Shown piece after piece: positions 26,601-37,800 of a DNA stretch of 64,000 nucleotides (within the stretch, counting starts at the first letter, position 1; every line of letters begins with the position of its first letter). Origin of the DNA: Bilabrum cf. latius. Lineage: Eukaryota > Bigyra: Bicosoecida > Bigyra > Bicosoecida. Both the position numbers and the translations under genes were made by a program. Where the stretch lies: the NCBI GenBank assembly GCA_965178125.1, contig OZ237775.1, forward strand, positions 186,001 to 250,000, given 5' to 3'. The notes beneath the pieces are model-generated. The model did not search any database. It saw nothing but the letters and a program-made list of their open reading frames with translations, and was not told the DNA's origin.

Positions 26601-27307
26601 GCAGGCGATTTTTCGACCGGAGCGGTTGCAGGTTTGGATTGCGAAGCTGGTCTTGCAAGGGGCTTCGACGCGCTCGCTCTAGAAGCGGCAACTGGCTTGC
26701 TTCCGGCATTCGCTGCCTCAGAAGAAGAATCTCGAGCTACTGAAATCTAACTCCGTCTACGCTTTCGCCCGTTCTTTGCGCTCCGCTCCCCGGCTATTTT
26801 CGATTTCGGACTACCTTCTGCAGCTCTCACCGCAGGTTGTGCCGATCTATCCACTGGTCGTTTACTCTAGCGACGGCGCTTTTTGGTAGTCAATTTGGCT
26901 CCATTATCCTGTTGTTGCTTGGTCTGGATCGATCTAGTTGCCTTGGGGTCTGATTTGGCGCCTGTGGCTTTTGGTGTTTGTGCTCCGGGCAATTTTGCAC
27001 TCTAGCTAGCTGATTTCTCGGGGGTGTCGCCAACCCGATTTGCACGAATATTCTTGCATATTAACTCCGATATATCCATGCGATACTGGAGCTTGGAAAA
27101 TGATGTCAGCTTGGCTCTTTCCCACTTATGCCTGGCATGACGAGTGAGCTGAAAAGGCGCTTCGGCTAGCTGGCAGTCCGACGATACAATGGCTTCAGCA
27201 GCAGAATCTCGTCCAGGCAAGCCATTTAAACTACCAACATGCGTAGTCAGTTCGGTAAGTGCGGCAACATCCGGATAACGCGGGGCTCCCTGCATGTGCA
27301 CCGTCAT
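23612..27307 (-). CDS. large disordered basic/acidic protein with a central coiled coil
   Basis: I do not recognise this gene. On the minus strand a single frame runs from ATG at 27307 to TGA at 23614-23612 (1,231 aa), crossed by 13 TAGs (low coordinates 27002, 26867, 26747, 26537, 25190, 25082, 24992, 24842, 24632, 24383, 23993, 23765, 23615) and no other stop. Order: a helical N-terminus (to about 27000), Lys/Arg clusters such as KKRRR and RKKRRR typical of nuclear localisation, Ser/Ala/Gly-rich disorder, a heptad-like helical stretch around 25850-25520, then a (DS)n acidic run (24768-24838) followed by KSKKK and KDRKRRRR. A nuclear or chromatin-associated role is inferred from composition only. 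The start is uncertain: ATG at 27079 (MDISELICK) would avoid overlap with the divergent PAC4-like gene. The last TAG directly precedes the TGA. Confidence 0.6.
24768..24838 (-). repeat. acidic (Asp-Ser)n coding repeat
   Basis: Imperfect 6-bp units that read as alternating Asp and Ser on the minus strand, inside the disordered protein gene. Confidence 0.75.
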
Positions 27308-28041
27308 ATTTTGGTGTGCCTAACCCTCTCTAGCAGAAAGCCGCTGGTCGTGAAGTCAATGTGTCCCTAACAAAGTATGAGGATAGACTATACATAGTTG
27401 CCACGGCCATTGGACGTGTTGGCTCTCTTGTAAGTTGAAGTGTCGTGCAAACGCATGGCAGCACTCGGCGCTCTGCCACGTGAAATTGCAGTCGGTTCAC
27501 AGTGCCTCCATCGCAGTACCATGTAACATCTAGAACAATGATCACGCCCCAAGGTCCGCGAACTGCATTCGACGTTGCTCTGCAGCTTGGAGATCGCTCA
27601 GACGAGCGCGGCGCTCTCATTGCTCGCCGGCTTGGCGAGATGGTTGCAGCGGCCACCGGGCTGCCTCTATTGCTCGCTTTAGGACTACCGCCCATGGATA
27701 CAGAGGAGCTGGAAGCTGCCGGCCGGGATCCTGTCATGGAGCTCGCCGCGGCGCTTTCGTCTGCTGCACTACCCGCAGCATCAAGAGCACCTGCACCAAC
27801 CGCAGCCAGTGCGAGGGCTGGGGATGGGGTGCTGCTCAAAGCAGTCACAGCAGCCGAAACATCATCTCATGCAAGTGCGGGGAGTGCTGCAGTCGAGGCC
27901 AGCGCAGGACCTGCCTCTGCCTCTGTCCCTGCCCCGGTCCCTGCCCCTGTCACTGCTGCTGGAAGTGTGGAGGAGATGGTGGCAGTGGCAGCTGCCATCG
28001 TTGGGGCCGTGGGTCGCAACCTGGGAAAAGTGGCTGTGTGA
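27189..28041 (+). CDS. PSMG4: proteasome assembly chaperone 4-like protein
   Basis: PAC4 (with PAC3) helps build the alpha ring of the 20S proteasome. Three exons: 27189-27254, 27337-27429 and 27517-28041 (TGA), all phase 0, with GTAAGT donors and CAG acceptors; 227 aa. Exon 2 reads GREVNVSLTKYEDRLYIVAT, matching the PAC4 strand that ends in a ...VWVG-type segment. Exon 3 carries ALQLGDRSDERGALIARRL...TGLPLLLALGLP, matching the family C-terminus LGD..D..S..LA.RL...TG..V.VS.NLP. The tail (about 27800-28030) is an Ala/Pro/Val-rich extension not present in the usual ~120-aa protein. Exon 1 is antisense to the possible N-terminus of the disordered protein gene. The stop codon lies inside a copy of GTGTGACGAGTG. 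No in-frame TAG. Confidence 0.6.
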
Positions 28042-28390
28042 CGAGTGTGATCGTGGCAAAAGTGCATGCTGGCGACCCCTGGGGTGGCCGTGCGATCACG
28101 CTGTGAACACATGCAGCCCCCGCGCCCTGGGGTTGTGGTGTGTGTCTCACGCGTCGACTCAGGAGGCGGATGCTCAACGCTGGCATCTTACGCAGGAACA
28201 TAGTCCAAGCTTGCAAGATCTATGTGATATAAGCAGCCGGCTGGGTAAGCGCTAGCAGTGGCTAGCAGGGGCCGGTGCACCGATAATCGAGCGGTCTACA
28301 TCATCCGGTCACGGGTGCCGTATAAGAGGCCGAACGGACAATGGGGTAAATGATGCACCAGTGGTAGCCAGTCGGGCGCAGGCCAACTGC
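28042..28390. other. intergenic, nothing recognised
   Basis: Downstream of the PAC4-like gene, leading into the tandem repeat. No coding stretch or RNA gene was seen. Confidence 0.5.
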
Positions 28391-28657
28391 ATCGCAAGTG
28401 ATGCAGACTCAGCGAGGCAGGTAGGTGCCCTCTACTCGTGCTTCAAGAGCCTGCGTGATCGCAAGTGATGCAGACTCAACGAGGCAGGTAGGTGCCCTCT
28501 ACTCGTGCTTCAAGAGCCTGCGTGATCGCAAGTGATGCAGACTCAACGAGGCAGGTAGGTGCCCTCTACTCGTGCTTCAAGAGCCTGCGTGATCGCAAGT
28601 GATGCAGACTCAACGAGGCAGGTAGGTGCCCTCTACTCGTGCTTCAAGAGCCTGCGT
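28391..28657 (+). repeat. 67-bp tandem repeat, four copies
   Basis: A 67-bp unit beginning ATCGCAAGTGATGCAGACTC is repeated four times head to tail (starts near 28391, 28458, 28525 and 28592), almost without change; copy 1 differs by one base (CAGCGAGG against CAACGAGG). Non-coding, between two convergent genes. The near identity suggests recent expansion or ongoing homogenisation. Confidence 0.9.
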
Positions 28658-28953
28658 GATCGCGAGTACACACACAGTGCTAGAGTGGTGGGTCTATGAA
28701 CAGGGTCTGAGGCGATGAAAGCCATGGTGACTTGGCCCACGCAGTTGACTGGATCCGGATGACCTAGTCTATGCCTCGGCGTATGGACTCCGGATCTTGG
28801 CTAAGAACTGCCGCTAGATCTACAACAGCATCGTCATGCTGACGTGGATCGGTCCTGAACGGGATTTGGGTATTGCAACGTGTCTTGTGATCCACAGACA
28901 CACGTTAAGCATTGTCTTCAATGCATCCGAACTCCACTCACAATCCGGGTACA
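28658..28953. other. intergenic, nothing recognised
   Basis: Between the 67-bp array and the stop codon of the convergent EGF/TSP1 gene. Probably holds 3' UTR sequence. No feature seen. Confidence 0.45.
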
Positions 28954-31900
28954 TCATCCCGTGTATCCGGCCTCAGCCATCATGTTCCCCAGGATATCCT
29001 CAGCCTCACGCACCTCGTCCTGGTCCTTGGACCCGCCACCATCACGCCTCCCAGAGCTGTCCCTGTTGTCTGCCACTGGGACTCGAACCTGCACTCGGCC
29101 GTCAGATGCACCGCCCCGCCTCGCGATCAATGGGTCCGTCTAAGCCCCTCTACTGGGGTCTTCCTCCTCCTCCGACTCAGTGTCGGTGTCAGTGTCCCCA
29201 CCCTCCTCTCCGCTGGCATCCATGAACATCCTAGCGACTGCGTGCCCCCTCGCATGGGTGCTGCCCCCCCCTGCAGATTCTGCCCCGCGCGCTTCTGCCC
29301 CTCCTTTGCCCTAGTCAGCGCTGACCCCCCCCCCACCACCACGACCATCACTATCGCCATCCTCAACAAACCCAACCGTCCTCGCCCTCTCCTCCCCCTC
29401 CTCACCCCCTCCCAACCCCGCCCCGATCTTGGTCTTGCCGGACGCTGCCCTCTTGGCCATCTTGCCCCCCGCCAGAGTGACCCTGTCCTCAGGCCTGGTA
29501 GTGATCCGCCTCGCCTCTCGAGTGGTCACCCTCTTGCCAGCGATGGAGCACCACCACAGCTGGAACAAACCGCAGCCAAGCAGGATCGAGCCGATTACCA
29601 CGCACCCAGCCACCACCAGCAGTATCACCAGAGTGCGGTCGTACGTGTCCTCGGTAGGACCACCACTCCTAGGGATCGGATCATCCTGCTCCACCCCGAA
29701 CAGCACAGACCTACCCCCCACTCCCTCCAGCAACAGGTCACCCACCAGCCTGACTTCGCCGGCGGCCGCAAAAGCATCCGATCCTCGCTCTATGCTCCCC
29801 GCCCCTGCCCTGGCCCCTGCCACCTAGGCCGCCTCATCCTCGCCGCCCTCCGCCAGTGTGTTCCGCAGCGACAGGCCGGTCACCGGACACGTAGCCGCCA
29901 CCGCCACGTCAATGCTGGGGGTGATCACCGACCGCAGAAAGGCACCTGTCCCCACCATGGCCGGGCTGCCCTGGTCCGCAGGAAGTTCCGCAAGCGTGGC
30001 ATGGCGCCGCGCACTCGCGTCCCAGGTATCACCATCCGCCTCGCTCATCTGCTGCAGCTCGAGTTCGTTTCTCCCCACGACCAGGCCGCCGCGCCGGGCC
30101 TCAGCCGCAGTCACCGAGCTTGACTCGCGGGCTTCCCGCGCCACTCCAGCCATCCGCAATGCAGTGCAGTTGCGACCAACAGCGACCTGCGACAGCGCCC
30201 GCTCCAGTGTGACGAGTGCACGCGCGGCCGTGGGCTGCCCCGCCTCCCCCTCCTGCTCTGTGCCGGCCCTCACCTGGAGCAGCACCTGCAGGCCCCGCTG
30301 GCCGGTGGGCCCATCGGGCCACGCGCCCTCGAGGGTGACCCGCCCCGCGCCTACCCCTGCAACCGCCGCGATCTCCGCCGCCAGCGATGCCTCCAGCGCG
30401 TTCAGAGTGCCAAACGAGGCCAGCAGCAGCCAGGGGTCGCCGCGCATCGCGAAGCGGAACCTCACGTTCGCGTCCGTGGCGGAGCATTGCTGCGAGTTGC
30501 AGGTCCGTCGCAAGGGGGGCCGGGAGAAGGGGTCGCAGCCGAGGCGGGTCACCACCTCCACGCGCGGAGAGTGAAGGTCGTTGCTCGTCGCCGCGCTTTG
30601 GTTCTGTATAGCCAGTGAGCCGATTAAAAACTCCGGGTCGCTCCGCAGCTCCATCCCCTCCCCAGCCAATGCGCCGCGCAGCTGCTCCTGGGAAACCGAC
30701 AGCGCCTCGAGTGCATTCCTGCCCTCGGCCGATAGCGACTCGGAGCTGGAATTCGAGGACCTGTTCCTCGCGCCGAGCACCTGCACCGTGTCCACGACGC
30801 CCCCAAGGACAGGGTCGAACGAAGTCCCCACGCAGAGCACCGCCCGAACCTGGGACCCCCCGCCGCACCCCGCCGTGCACCGAGACCAAGGCCCCGGCCT
30901 CCAGCTGAACACGGACTCGCCCGAGGACCCGCCGATCGGAAGACCCTCGTCCACGGCCTCGCCCCCGTCGTCGCCATCCGACCCACCGGTTGCAACCGCC
31001 CGGTCCACCTGTCGGTTGTCCCACATGCACTCTTCTGCCAGGAATGCAGACCCGGCCAGCAGCTGGGGGCTGATCCGGTTGCAACCGGTGCCCTCGAATC
31101 CAGGCCTGCACTGGCACCGATAGGAAAGGCTCACGTTAAAAGTGTCACTGGGTGCTGCACCGTCATTGCCGCTGCTGCTGCTGCTGCTGTCCACGACAGT
31201 TGCACTCGCCAGGGGGATGCAGACTCCGTGTCCCCCGCATGGCCCTCCCCTGTCCACCCCATCGTCGCTCGTGCAAGGGTTCCCGGCCCGCTCCCAGGCC
31301 AGCTCCCCCTCATTGTTCCCCGGCTCCCACCCCGGGGCACTCTCCCCCTCCAGCGGAACATCGCACGCGGCGCCGCCGAACCCCACGGGACACTCGCACG
31401 CGCCAGTCTCGGAAAAACGGCCTGTCCAGCCCACACCGCCACACCCCGAGCTGGCGTCCATTGCACTTGTCACACCCGATCCACCGGATCTCAGACTCAC
31501 CTGAGGAGTCTGCCCCGGGATGGACACGAAGCCCCCGGAGGCCTGGGAGTCGGGATCACCAGCGGAGACCTCGGGATACGTCATGCTGTCGGGCCAGGGC
31601 ACGTTTGTTCCCTCGCGGACTGCAGCCATCTCCAGCCAGCCCCCCGCCACGCAGGTTGCAACCGCGCGGAGGGCGCTGCTGGCGTTGCGGCTGTCGCAGG
31701 GGAGATACCCCGCGGGACATCCCTGGACGTGCGCGGCGCCGGTTCCGCTATTCCCGGGAATTTCTCTCGCCGTTGCTACCGAGAACTGATTGCCCCCTTG
31801 CAGCGCCGCCAGCAGCCCGCCCCCGTCCCCTGCCGGTAACAGGGTCGCGGCCTGCCCCTGGCCCCCCAGGGGTACCGTCCCCAACATGGGGGCGCACGTT

Positions 31901-32448
31901 CTGTCCGATGGCCGCATGCACCGCAGGCGGATCGCGTCCCCTGGCTGCGCGGGGTCAAGCCCCCACGAGCTCAGGGTATTCCCCCCGTCGCACGCCCCGC
32001 AGGCAAGTGCTCGGTGCGCCCCACGCTCGCACCGGTCGCAGGCAGCGCCACCAGTCGCGGGGTCGCACACGCACCCGTGCTGGCTCGCCGGGAAATCGCC
32101 CCTGGCGGCAATGCCCGGCTCATCGCGACTGCACGAGCCCCTGCCGCTGCAGGCCCACTTCAGCTGCTGCGGGTCCGACAGGGCCAGGGGCAGGCCCGGC
32201 GGCGAGAGGCGCGCGGGGCAGTTCAGCGGCGTCGGCGTCGGGCTCGGGGTTGCAGTCGGGCTCGGGGTCGTGCTAGGCGTCACAGATGGAGTAGGAGTGG
32301 GTGACACGCTCGGAGTTGGGCTCGGGGATACCTGCAGTCGCCTCGCGCCTATCGAATTGTCGCCCAACCCTTGGGTCTATTCCAGTGCGTTGGGTACTCC
32401 AGCGAATGCCAACGCCGCCAAAACAAATACTGTCGGATATGCTTTCAT
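28954..32448 (-). CDS. type I membrane protein with EGF-like and thrombospondin type-1 domains
   Basis: Minus strand, single exon, ATG at 32448 to TGA at 28956-28954 (1,164 aa). A clear signal peptide (FVLAALAFAG core) is followed by a TAG and a Ser/Pro/Thr linker (PSPTPSVSPTPTP type). EGF-like modules are visible as CSGRGSC...CVCDPATGGAACDRC (near 32150), CECPVGFGGAACD (near 31370) and GPCGGHGVC...CQCRPGFEGTGC (near 31100). WRPGPWSRCTAGCGGGSQ (near 30890) is a thrombospondin type-1 repeat start. One membrane span (VILLVVAGCVVIGSILLGCG, near 29600) precedes a basic then acidic cytosolic tail. TAGs at 32377, 29824, 29311 and 29140; with the standard code the protein would lose its signal peptide, membrane span and tail. 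A cell-surface adhesion or recognition role is an inference from the domains. Confidence 0.75.
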
Positions 32449-32609
32449 CAAGATCTATATAATGTAATGCTGGTGTTCTGCACGACAGGCAATCTTGCTG
32501 CAAGCAGCGATGTACCACCACCGGTGTATCGCAGGTTGCGGTCGCACGAAGCAGTCGACTTGCAGCGAGAAATCGATTCAATATCGCAAATGTAACCAGG
32601 GTCTACGCA
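32449..32609. promoter_or_regulatory. short divergent intergenic region, presumed two-way promoter
   Basis: 161 bp separate the start codons of the EGF/TSP1 gene (minus) and pantothenate kinase (plus). Both 5' UTRs and promoters must lie here or overlap the genes. No specific element was recognised. Confidence 0.35.
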
Positions 32610-33560
32610 ATGCAAATCTCCAAAATGGATTTAGAAGCACAGGAGATCCTTGAATCGCCGAGTATTTCGGTGTAAATGCAACCACAACGGTTTCCTACCG
32701 GTTCGCTGTAGAACGTTCGCCAAACAGAAAATAGCAAGCCGAATCGATGCATTCACAACAGCGAAGCAAGCGAATGAATAGGTGTTTATGCCACAGATTA
32801 TTATTCAATGTATATATGCGCTAGAGAATAGCTCAGCCTTATGGAATAGGTAATTTGAGAAATGCTAGGAGGAGGCGGCTAGATTCAGGTGTGTGCTGCT
32901 ATGCAAGGAACGCATCAACGGTAGCTTCGCAGTCCTTGGAATTTGGACCAATTACTCCTTTGTTAGGTCTTGACATAGGCGGCTCGTTAGCGAAACTTGT
33001 CGTGTTTCGGCCCGATGTGGCAGTGAGCAGCAATAATCCGCCCGAGTATCCAGATAGAAACGCGATTGAGTTCTTGGACAGGCTTATCCTTCGCATGCCG
33101 AGGCACCCTGGACACGAACCCAAGCTGCTTCTGCGACGAGACGGCGGTACGTATCACTTCCTCCGGTTCGAGACGCGATGGGTGCCCGACGTAATCCGGG
33201 TTGCCAACGAAGTGGGGTTTGATCCGGAGCTCGGGCCCGTGGTGGCCGCCACGGGAGGGGGCGCCTACAAGTACGCAGATATGCTCCTGGAGGGACTCGG
33301 CGTGCGGTTGCAACCTGTGGACGAGATGCAGGCCACCGTGGAGGGCTACAGGTACTTTGCTGGCCTGGCCGAGCAGCAGGCGTCGGCCAGGGTGGGATGG
33401 GGCAGGGTGGGGAGCCACAGCCACAGCCACAGCCACAGCCATAGTAGCAGTGGCACCAGTGGCAGCAGCAGTGGCACCGCTCAAGCCAAGGAGGGAAGCG
33501 CTGCCTCTCATGCGGCCGATCGTGGCAGTGTCAGAGGCAGAGGCAGAGGCAGAGGCAGTG

Positions 33561-33593
<33 letters not shown>

Positions 33594-34666
33594 GGGGCAC
33601 TGTTGGGCAGGAGGTGCAGGCGGAGGCAGAGGACGACCATGCGGGGTCGGGATCGGACTCGGAATCAGAAATGTACACGTACAGCCTGCAGCAGGACCCC
33701 GCTGGAGAGAAGGTTCCTTTCGACTTCAGCGAAGCGAGGCGAAGCAACCGCGGGGTGCTGGGGGGAGGCGTGGAGGCAGTGAACGGAGGCACCTACACTG
33801 GGCTGGGCAGGGAACCAGCGCTGTTGGTGAGCATGGGCAGCGGGATATCTTTGATCCGGGTGGAGCCTGGGGAAGACGGCAAGCTGGAGCGCGTGAACGG
33901 GTGCAGCATCGGGGGGGGTACCTACTGGGGTCTGGTGCGGCTGCTGACCAACTTCGAGACATTCGACGAATCGATCGAGGCGGCGCAGCGAGGGAACAAC
34001 GAGAAGGTGGCCATGCTGGTGAAGGACATATACGGCGGGTCTTACGCCACGCTTGGGCTGCCTGGGGACATTGTAGCGTGCGATTTCGGCAAGGTGGCAG
34101 TGAGCCCTCTGCCCCATGGGGGGGCTTGGAAGCACCTCCCACGGCGAGCTGCAGAGGAGAGGGGGGGGGAGGAGGAGGAGCGTGAAATTGAGGATCGTGA
34201 GGGTGATGGTCTGGGTGGTAAGGCCGGAAGCGGCAGCGTGTGGGGGCATGGTGCCTCGCGGATCGCGCACGGTGCGAGGCGCCTTGCTGTGAAGGGGAAA
34301 GGGAGTGGGAGTGGGAGTGGGAGTGGGCCGACTCGTGGTGGGAATGAGGATGGTGTGACGAGTGATTCGTCCGAGGAGGAGCCCGTGACGGAGGACGATC
34401 TCGCGAGAGGGGTGCTTGTGCTCGTGCTGAACAACACCGCGCAGGTAGCCTGGCAGACAGCGAAGGAACAGAACGTTCGCCGTGTTCTTTTCGTGGGTTC
34501 GTTTCTTCGCGAGGGGCTGATGATGCGCGTGCTGACCTCTGCTCTCAAGTTCTGGAGCGGGGGCTCGCTGCGGGCTGGCTTCATGCGGCACGAGGGTTAC
34601 TTTGGTGCGATGGGGGCGCTGCTGGAGGCGAGGGAGATGGTGTCACCCGAAAGAGGCAGGAGGTGA
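32610..34666 (+). CDS. PANK: pantothenate kinase, eukaryotic type
   Basis: Phosphorylates pantothenate, the first step of coenzyme A synthesis. Exon 1 (32610-32669) is inferred, intron 32670-32932, exon 2 32933-34666 (TGA); 597 aa. Family motifs: GLDIGGSLAKLVVF (ATP-binding start), TGGGAYKYADMLLEGLGV, MGSGISLIRVE, GCSIGGGTYWGLVRLLT, VKDIYGG and, at the C-terminus, VRRVLFVGSFLREG...LKFWSGGSLRAGFMRHEGYFGAMGALL. Two low-complexity inserts interrupt the fold: His/Ser repeats and Arg/Asp repeats (33410-33660) and a Gly/Ser/Glu-rich segment (34150-34400). No in-frame TAG. Exon 1 is the weakest part: an acceptor at TTCGCAG|TCC gives phase 0, but other acceptors exist nearby. Confidence 0.85.
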
Positions 34667-34853
34667 TGGTCACTGATCCGAGTATGCAGCGGCGTTGGCA
34701 TTCATCCGGACTTCGGATTGAGGTGGCCGCACCGATTGGCACTGCACTGCACTGTACTGCACTGCAACAGGACAGCACGAACACACCACGCGGGCGGGTC
34801 CAATTTTGACTCGCAGTTTCCCTTGGATCTGCAACATAGCTTTAATAACAACC

Positions 34854-37800
34854 ATGTTATCCCGGATCTCAATCGCAGCCACTGCCGCAGCGATACAGAT
34901 TTGGATCTTCGTGTCGGCGCGTCACGCCGAGGCGTCACTGTTTGCCACCGTACGGCTCGGAGCCAGCTCCCCGGAATTTCCGTGCTCAGCGAGAAGTGCG
35001 TTTTCGTTCCAACCTGTCGGCTCAAAGGCCACCGTCAGCCAGAAGGGCGGCAGCTGCAGTGTTGAACCGGACCTGCCTGGCATGTACACAGTCTCAACGG
35101 GCGGCAATCCTGCTCAAGAAGTCACAATCATGGGGATGAATATTAGTGATGTGCTACCCCATGTCATCAGCAGCTCAACGTTTCCAGCCGGGAGCAGCTT
35201 GGTGGACAGCGACGCACTCCACGACTACTGGGGTTTGCAACAGCCACCAAGTTAGCAGTGCAATGTTGCAGTTGGTGCATCAGGAGGTTTAGAATGGCAG
35301 AGTGTATCGCAGTACGATAGAGCTCACCATGGTCGGCACAGTGAGGATCCACAGGCGCAATCACAGCTGCGCGGGGCTCAAGTAGCCACATCGGGCGCAC
35401 CTGCTACGACGCAGTGCTCATCGCTGCGCAGCACTCGACCCCCCGGCTCCCAGCAAATGAGCTTCTTCAAAGGCCCGGTACTCATCAAACTAAGTGGCTT
35501 GGAACTGGTCGATGCGTCTTCCAATATTTCTGTCCACATAGTGCCGGACCGCCCGTCGCGAGCCGCGGGAGACGACGAGGGCCCGCCCTGCGGCCTCACC
35601 GTTGAGGTGGCGAGTGTGACGAGTGCGCAGGACAAGCTGCAGGTCCGTCTGCTAGCCCGCCAATTCGTAGACGAGCAGGCACGCGTGCTATGGCAGTCTT
35701 CCGTCCCCGCAGGGTCCATGATCCAATCGCCCAGGGGGCGAGCCACGGCCGCAGTCTCAGGAGCACTGAACATCCAGCTGCGCGCGGATGCAAAGAACGC
35801 GAGCCTGCAAGTGACATCCCAGACGAGCAGCGGTGCCAGCTCTGCGTACAGCTACAGCTCCGATCAGATACCTCACGGCCTCGCCTGGCAGACACTGGGG
35901 ATGACCTCTGCGGCCCGCCCCGATCTGCCCCAGATCGTCCTCGGCCGCATGGAGGGAGGGTACGACGGGGGGAGCGCGGTGCTGCTGGGAGCGAGCACAG
36001 CATCGCCTTCAACGAACGTTCGTGTGGGTTCGTCTGGGGAACAAGATGCGGCGCTGGCCCGGCTGGGGTCAATCTCGATCGGGTGGGACATGCCTGCCAA
36101 CTACCTGCCCGGCGTGCTCGCACCGTACACCGACGTGGAGCAGGCCGAACCAAGGGTGGACATGGGGTCATACCACGACGAAAAGACCACCGCGCCTGTC
36201 CCCGCCTCCAGAGGAATGCTTGACGCCACCCTGCCTCCCTTCGAGGCGGATCCATCGGGGAAGAGCGACTCGACACTCGCCATCCAGGCTGCCATCCAGT
36301 TCGCCATGCAGAACGCCATGGCGCTGTGGCTCCCAGCAGGCAACTACACGGTGACCCGGAGCCTCATTGCCTTTGAATACCCGAGGTACACGGCCGGCGG
36401 CGTGGCCGCCTTCAACGGGACGGACAACTACTGTTGGAGCAGGTACAACGCCCTTCACATGAGGGGCCCTTCGGGAGCTCCCAGGCTATCCGCCCATGGG
36501 AGGGCCAGGATCGTCGTCCCACCCAACACGCCCTTCTTCTCCTCTTCTTCACAGGAGCCCCGGACTGAAAGTCCTCGATCGTCCAACGGGCCAGTGCCCT
36601 CGGCCGGTGCCGCGGTGATCAACTTCAACACGATCAACGCGCTGGGCTAGTACCAGACCAACATCGGCATGAACCAGGTGCTGCAGAGCGTGGACATAGT
36701 GGTGGGGCAAGGCAACGATAAGGCCGCCGGCGTGTTTCTTCAGGCGGCGCAGGGCAGCGGCGCCGAGGACGTTGGGGTGGATCTGGGGCCCGACGGGCTG
36801 GTGGGCCTGCTGGGGGGCGCTGGCAGCGGGGGGGCGCACCACGGAATCACCGTGAAAGGGGGCAAGATCGGGTTCGACCTGCGGGAGGCGCAGCCCGCAC
36901 CCACGCTCAGTGGGGCCATAGCCGTGGGATAGCAGTGCGCCTCGCTGCTGTACCTGGGCAAAGGGGCCTTGTCTGTGGTTGGCTTCAACTTCACGATGGC
37001 ACCTGATGCCGCCGGGGCCCAGGCTGTTGGTAGCGCGCTGAGCTACTTTGATGCAAATGCTGGAGACAAGGTGCGACGAGGACCGTTGGGCACGACGGAC
37101 ATGTCTGAGTGTGAAGCGGCGGCATAGGTATCTGGCATCACGGGTCACGTGGCAGGTCATGGTGAGTTGAGAACCGATGAGATTGCCGAAAGCACGGAGG
37201 ACATACAAGCTGGCGGGCTTGGGCTTGGGCGGACCAGCGCCTACTACACCGGTCTCATCGCTCTTGTGGACGGGGTGATTGAGACCCCTGCAGGGGCGGC
37301 GTGCGTGTCCACGGGCCGCCCCATCACGATGGAGAACGTGTGGACCGCGGGGTGCGAGACCATCGCAGAGGGCAGCGCGGCAGATCTTCCCGTCAAGGAG
37401 CAGGCATGGGCAGTGCGCAGGAACCAATCCAGAGCCAATGCGCAGCATGAGGGGAGTGAAGCCGCCAAGTGGGTGGTGCTGAACAGGGTCACCGCAAGCG
37501 TCGATACCCCCCCCACCCAGGGGTACACCTACCCGTCGCCTGTGTACAGCAATGGGTAGAGGACGGTCCCAACGCCAGGCAGCATACCGCAGGAGTCGAA
37601 CACGCATGAGGCACCCGCGGGCAGCAGCCCTCCATCGGACATCATCACTCGTCACACCTGGAGCACGGACTGGCCCTCCGTTGAGTCGCAGGGCGTCATA
37701 TTCGCCGAGGACCGCGGCGCGAAGGGGGACGGATACACGGACGACCACGGCGTGCTGCAGGGGCTGCTCGACGGGCCCGGGAATCCAGTCGTTGCCCTCA

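Noticed and set aside
28391-28657. CRISPR array
   Set aside because: The 67-bp units are directly adjacent with no variable spacers, and the DNA is eukaryotic.
28912-30123. 403-codon plus-strand open frame opposite the EGF/TSP1 gene
   Set aside because: Pro/Ser/Arg-rich antisense frame; the minus-strand reading has a signal peptide, EGF modules, a membrane span and a TGA stop.
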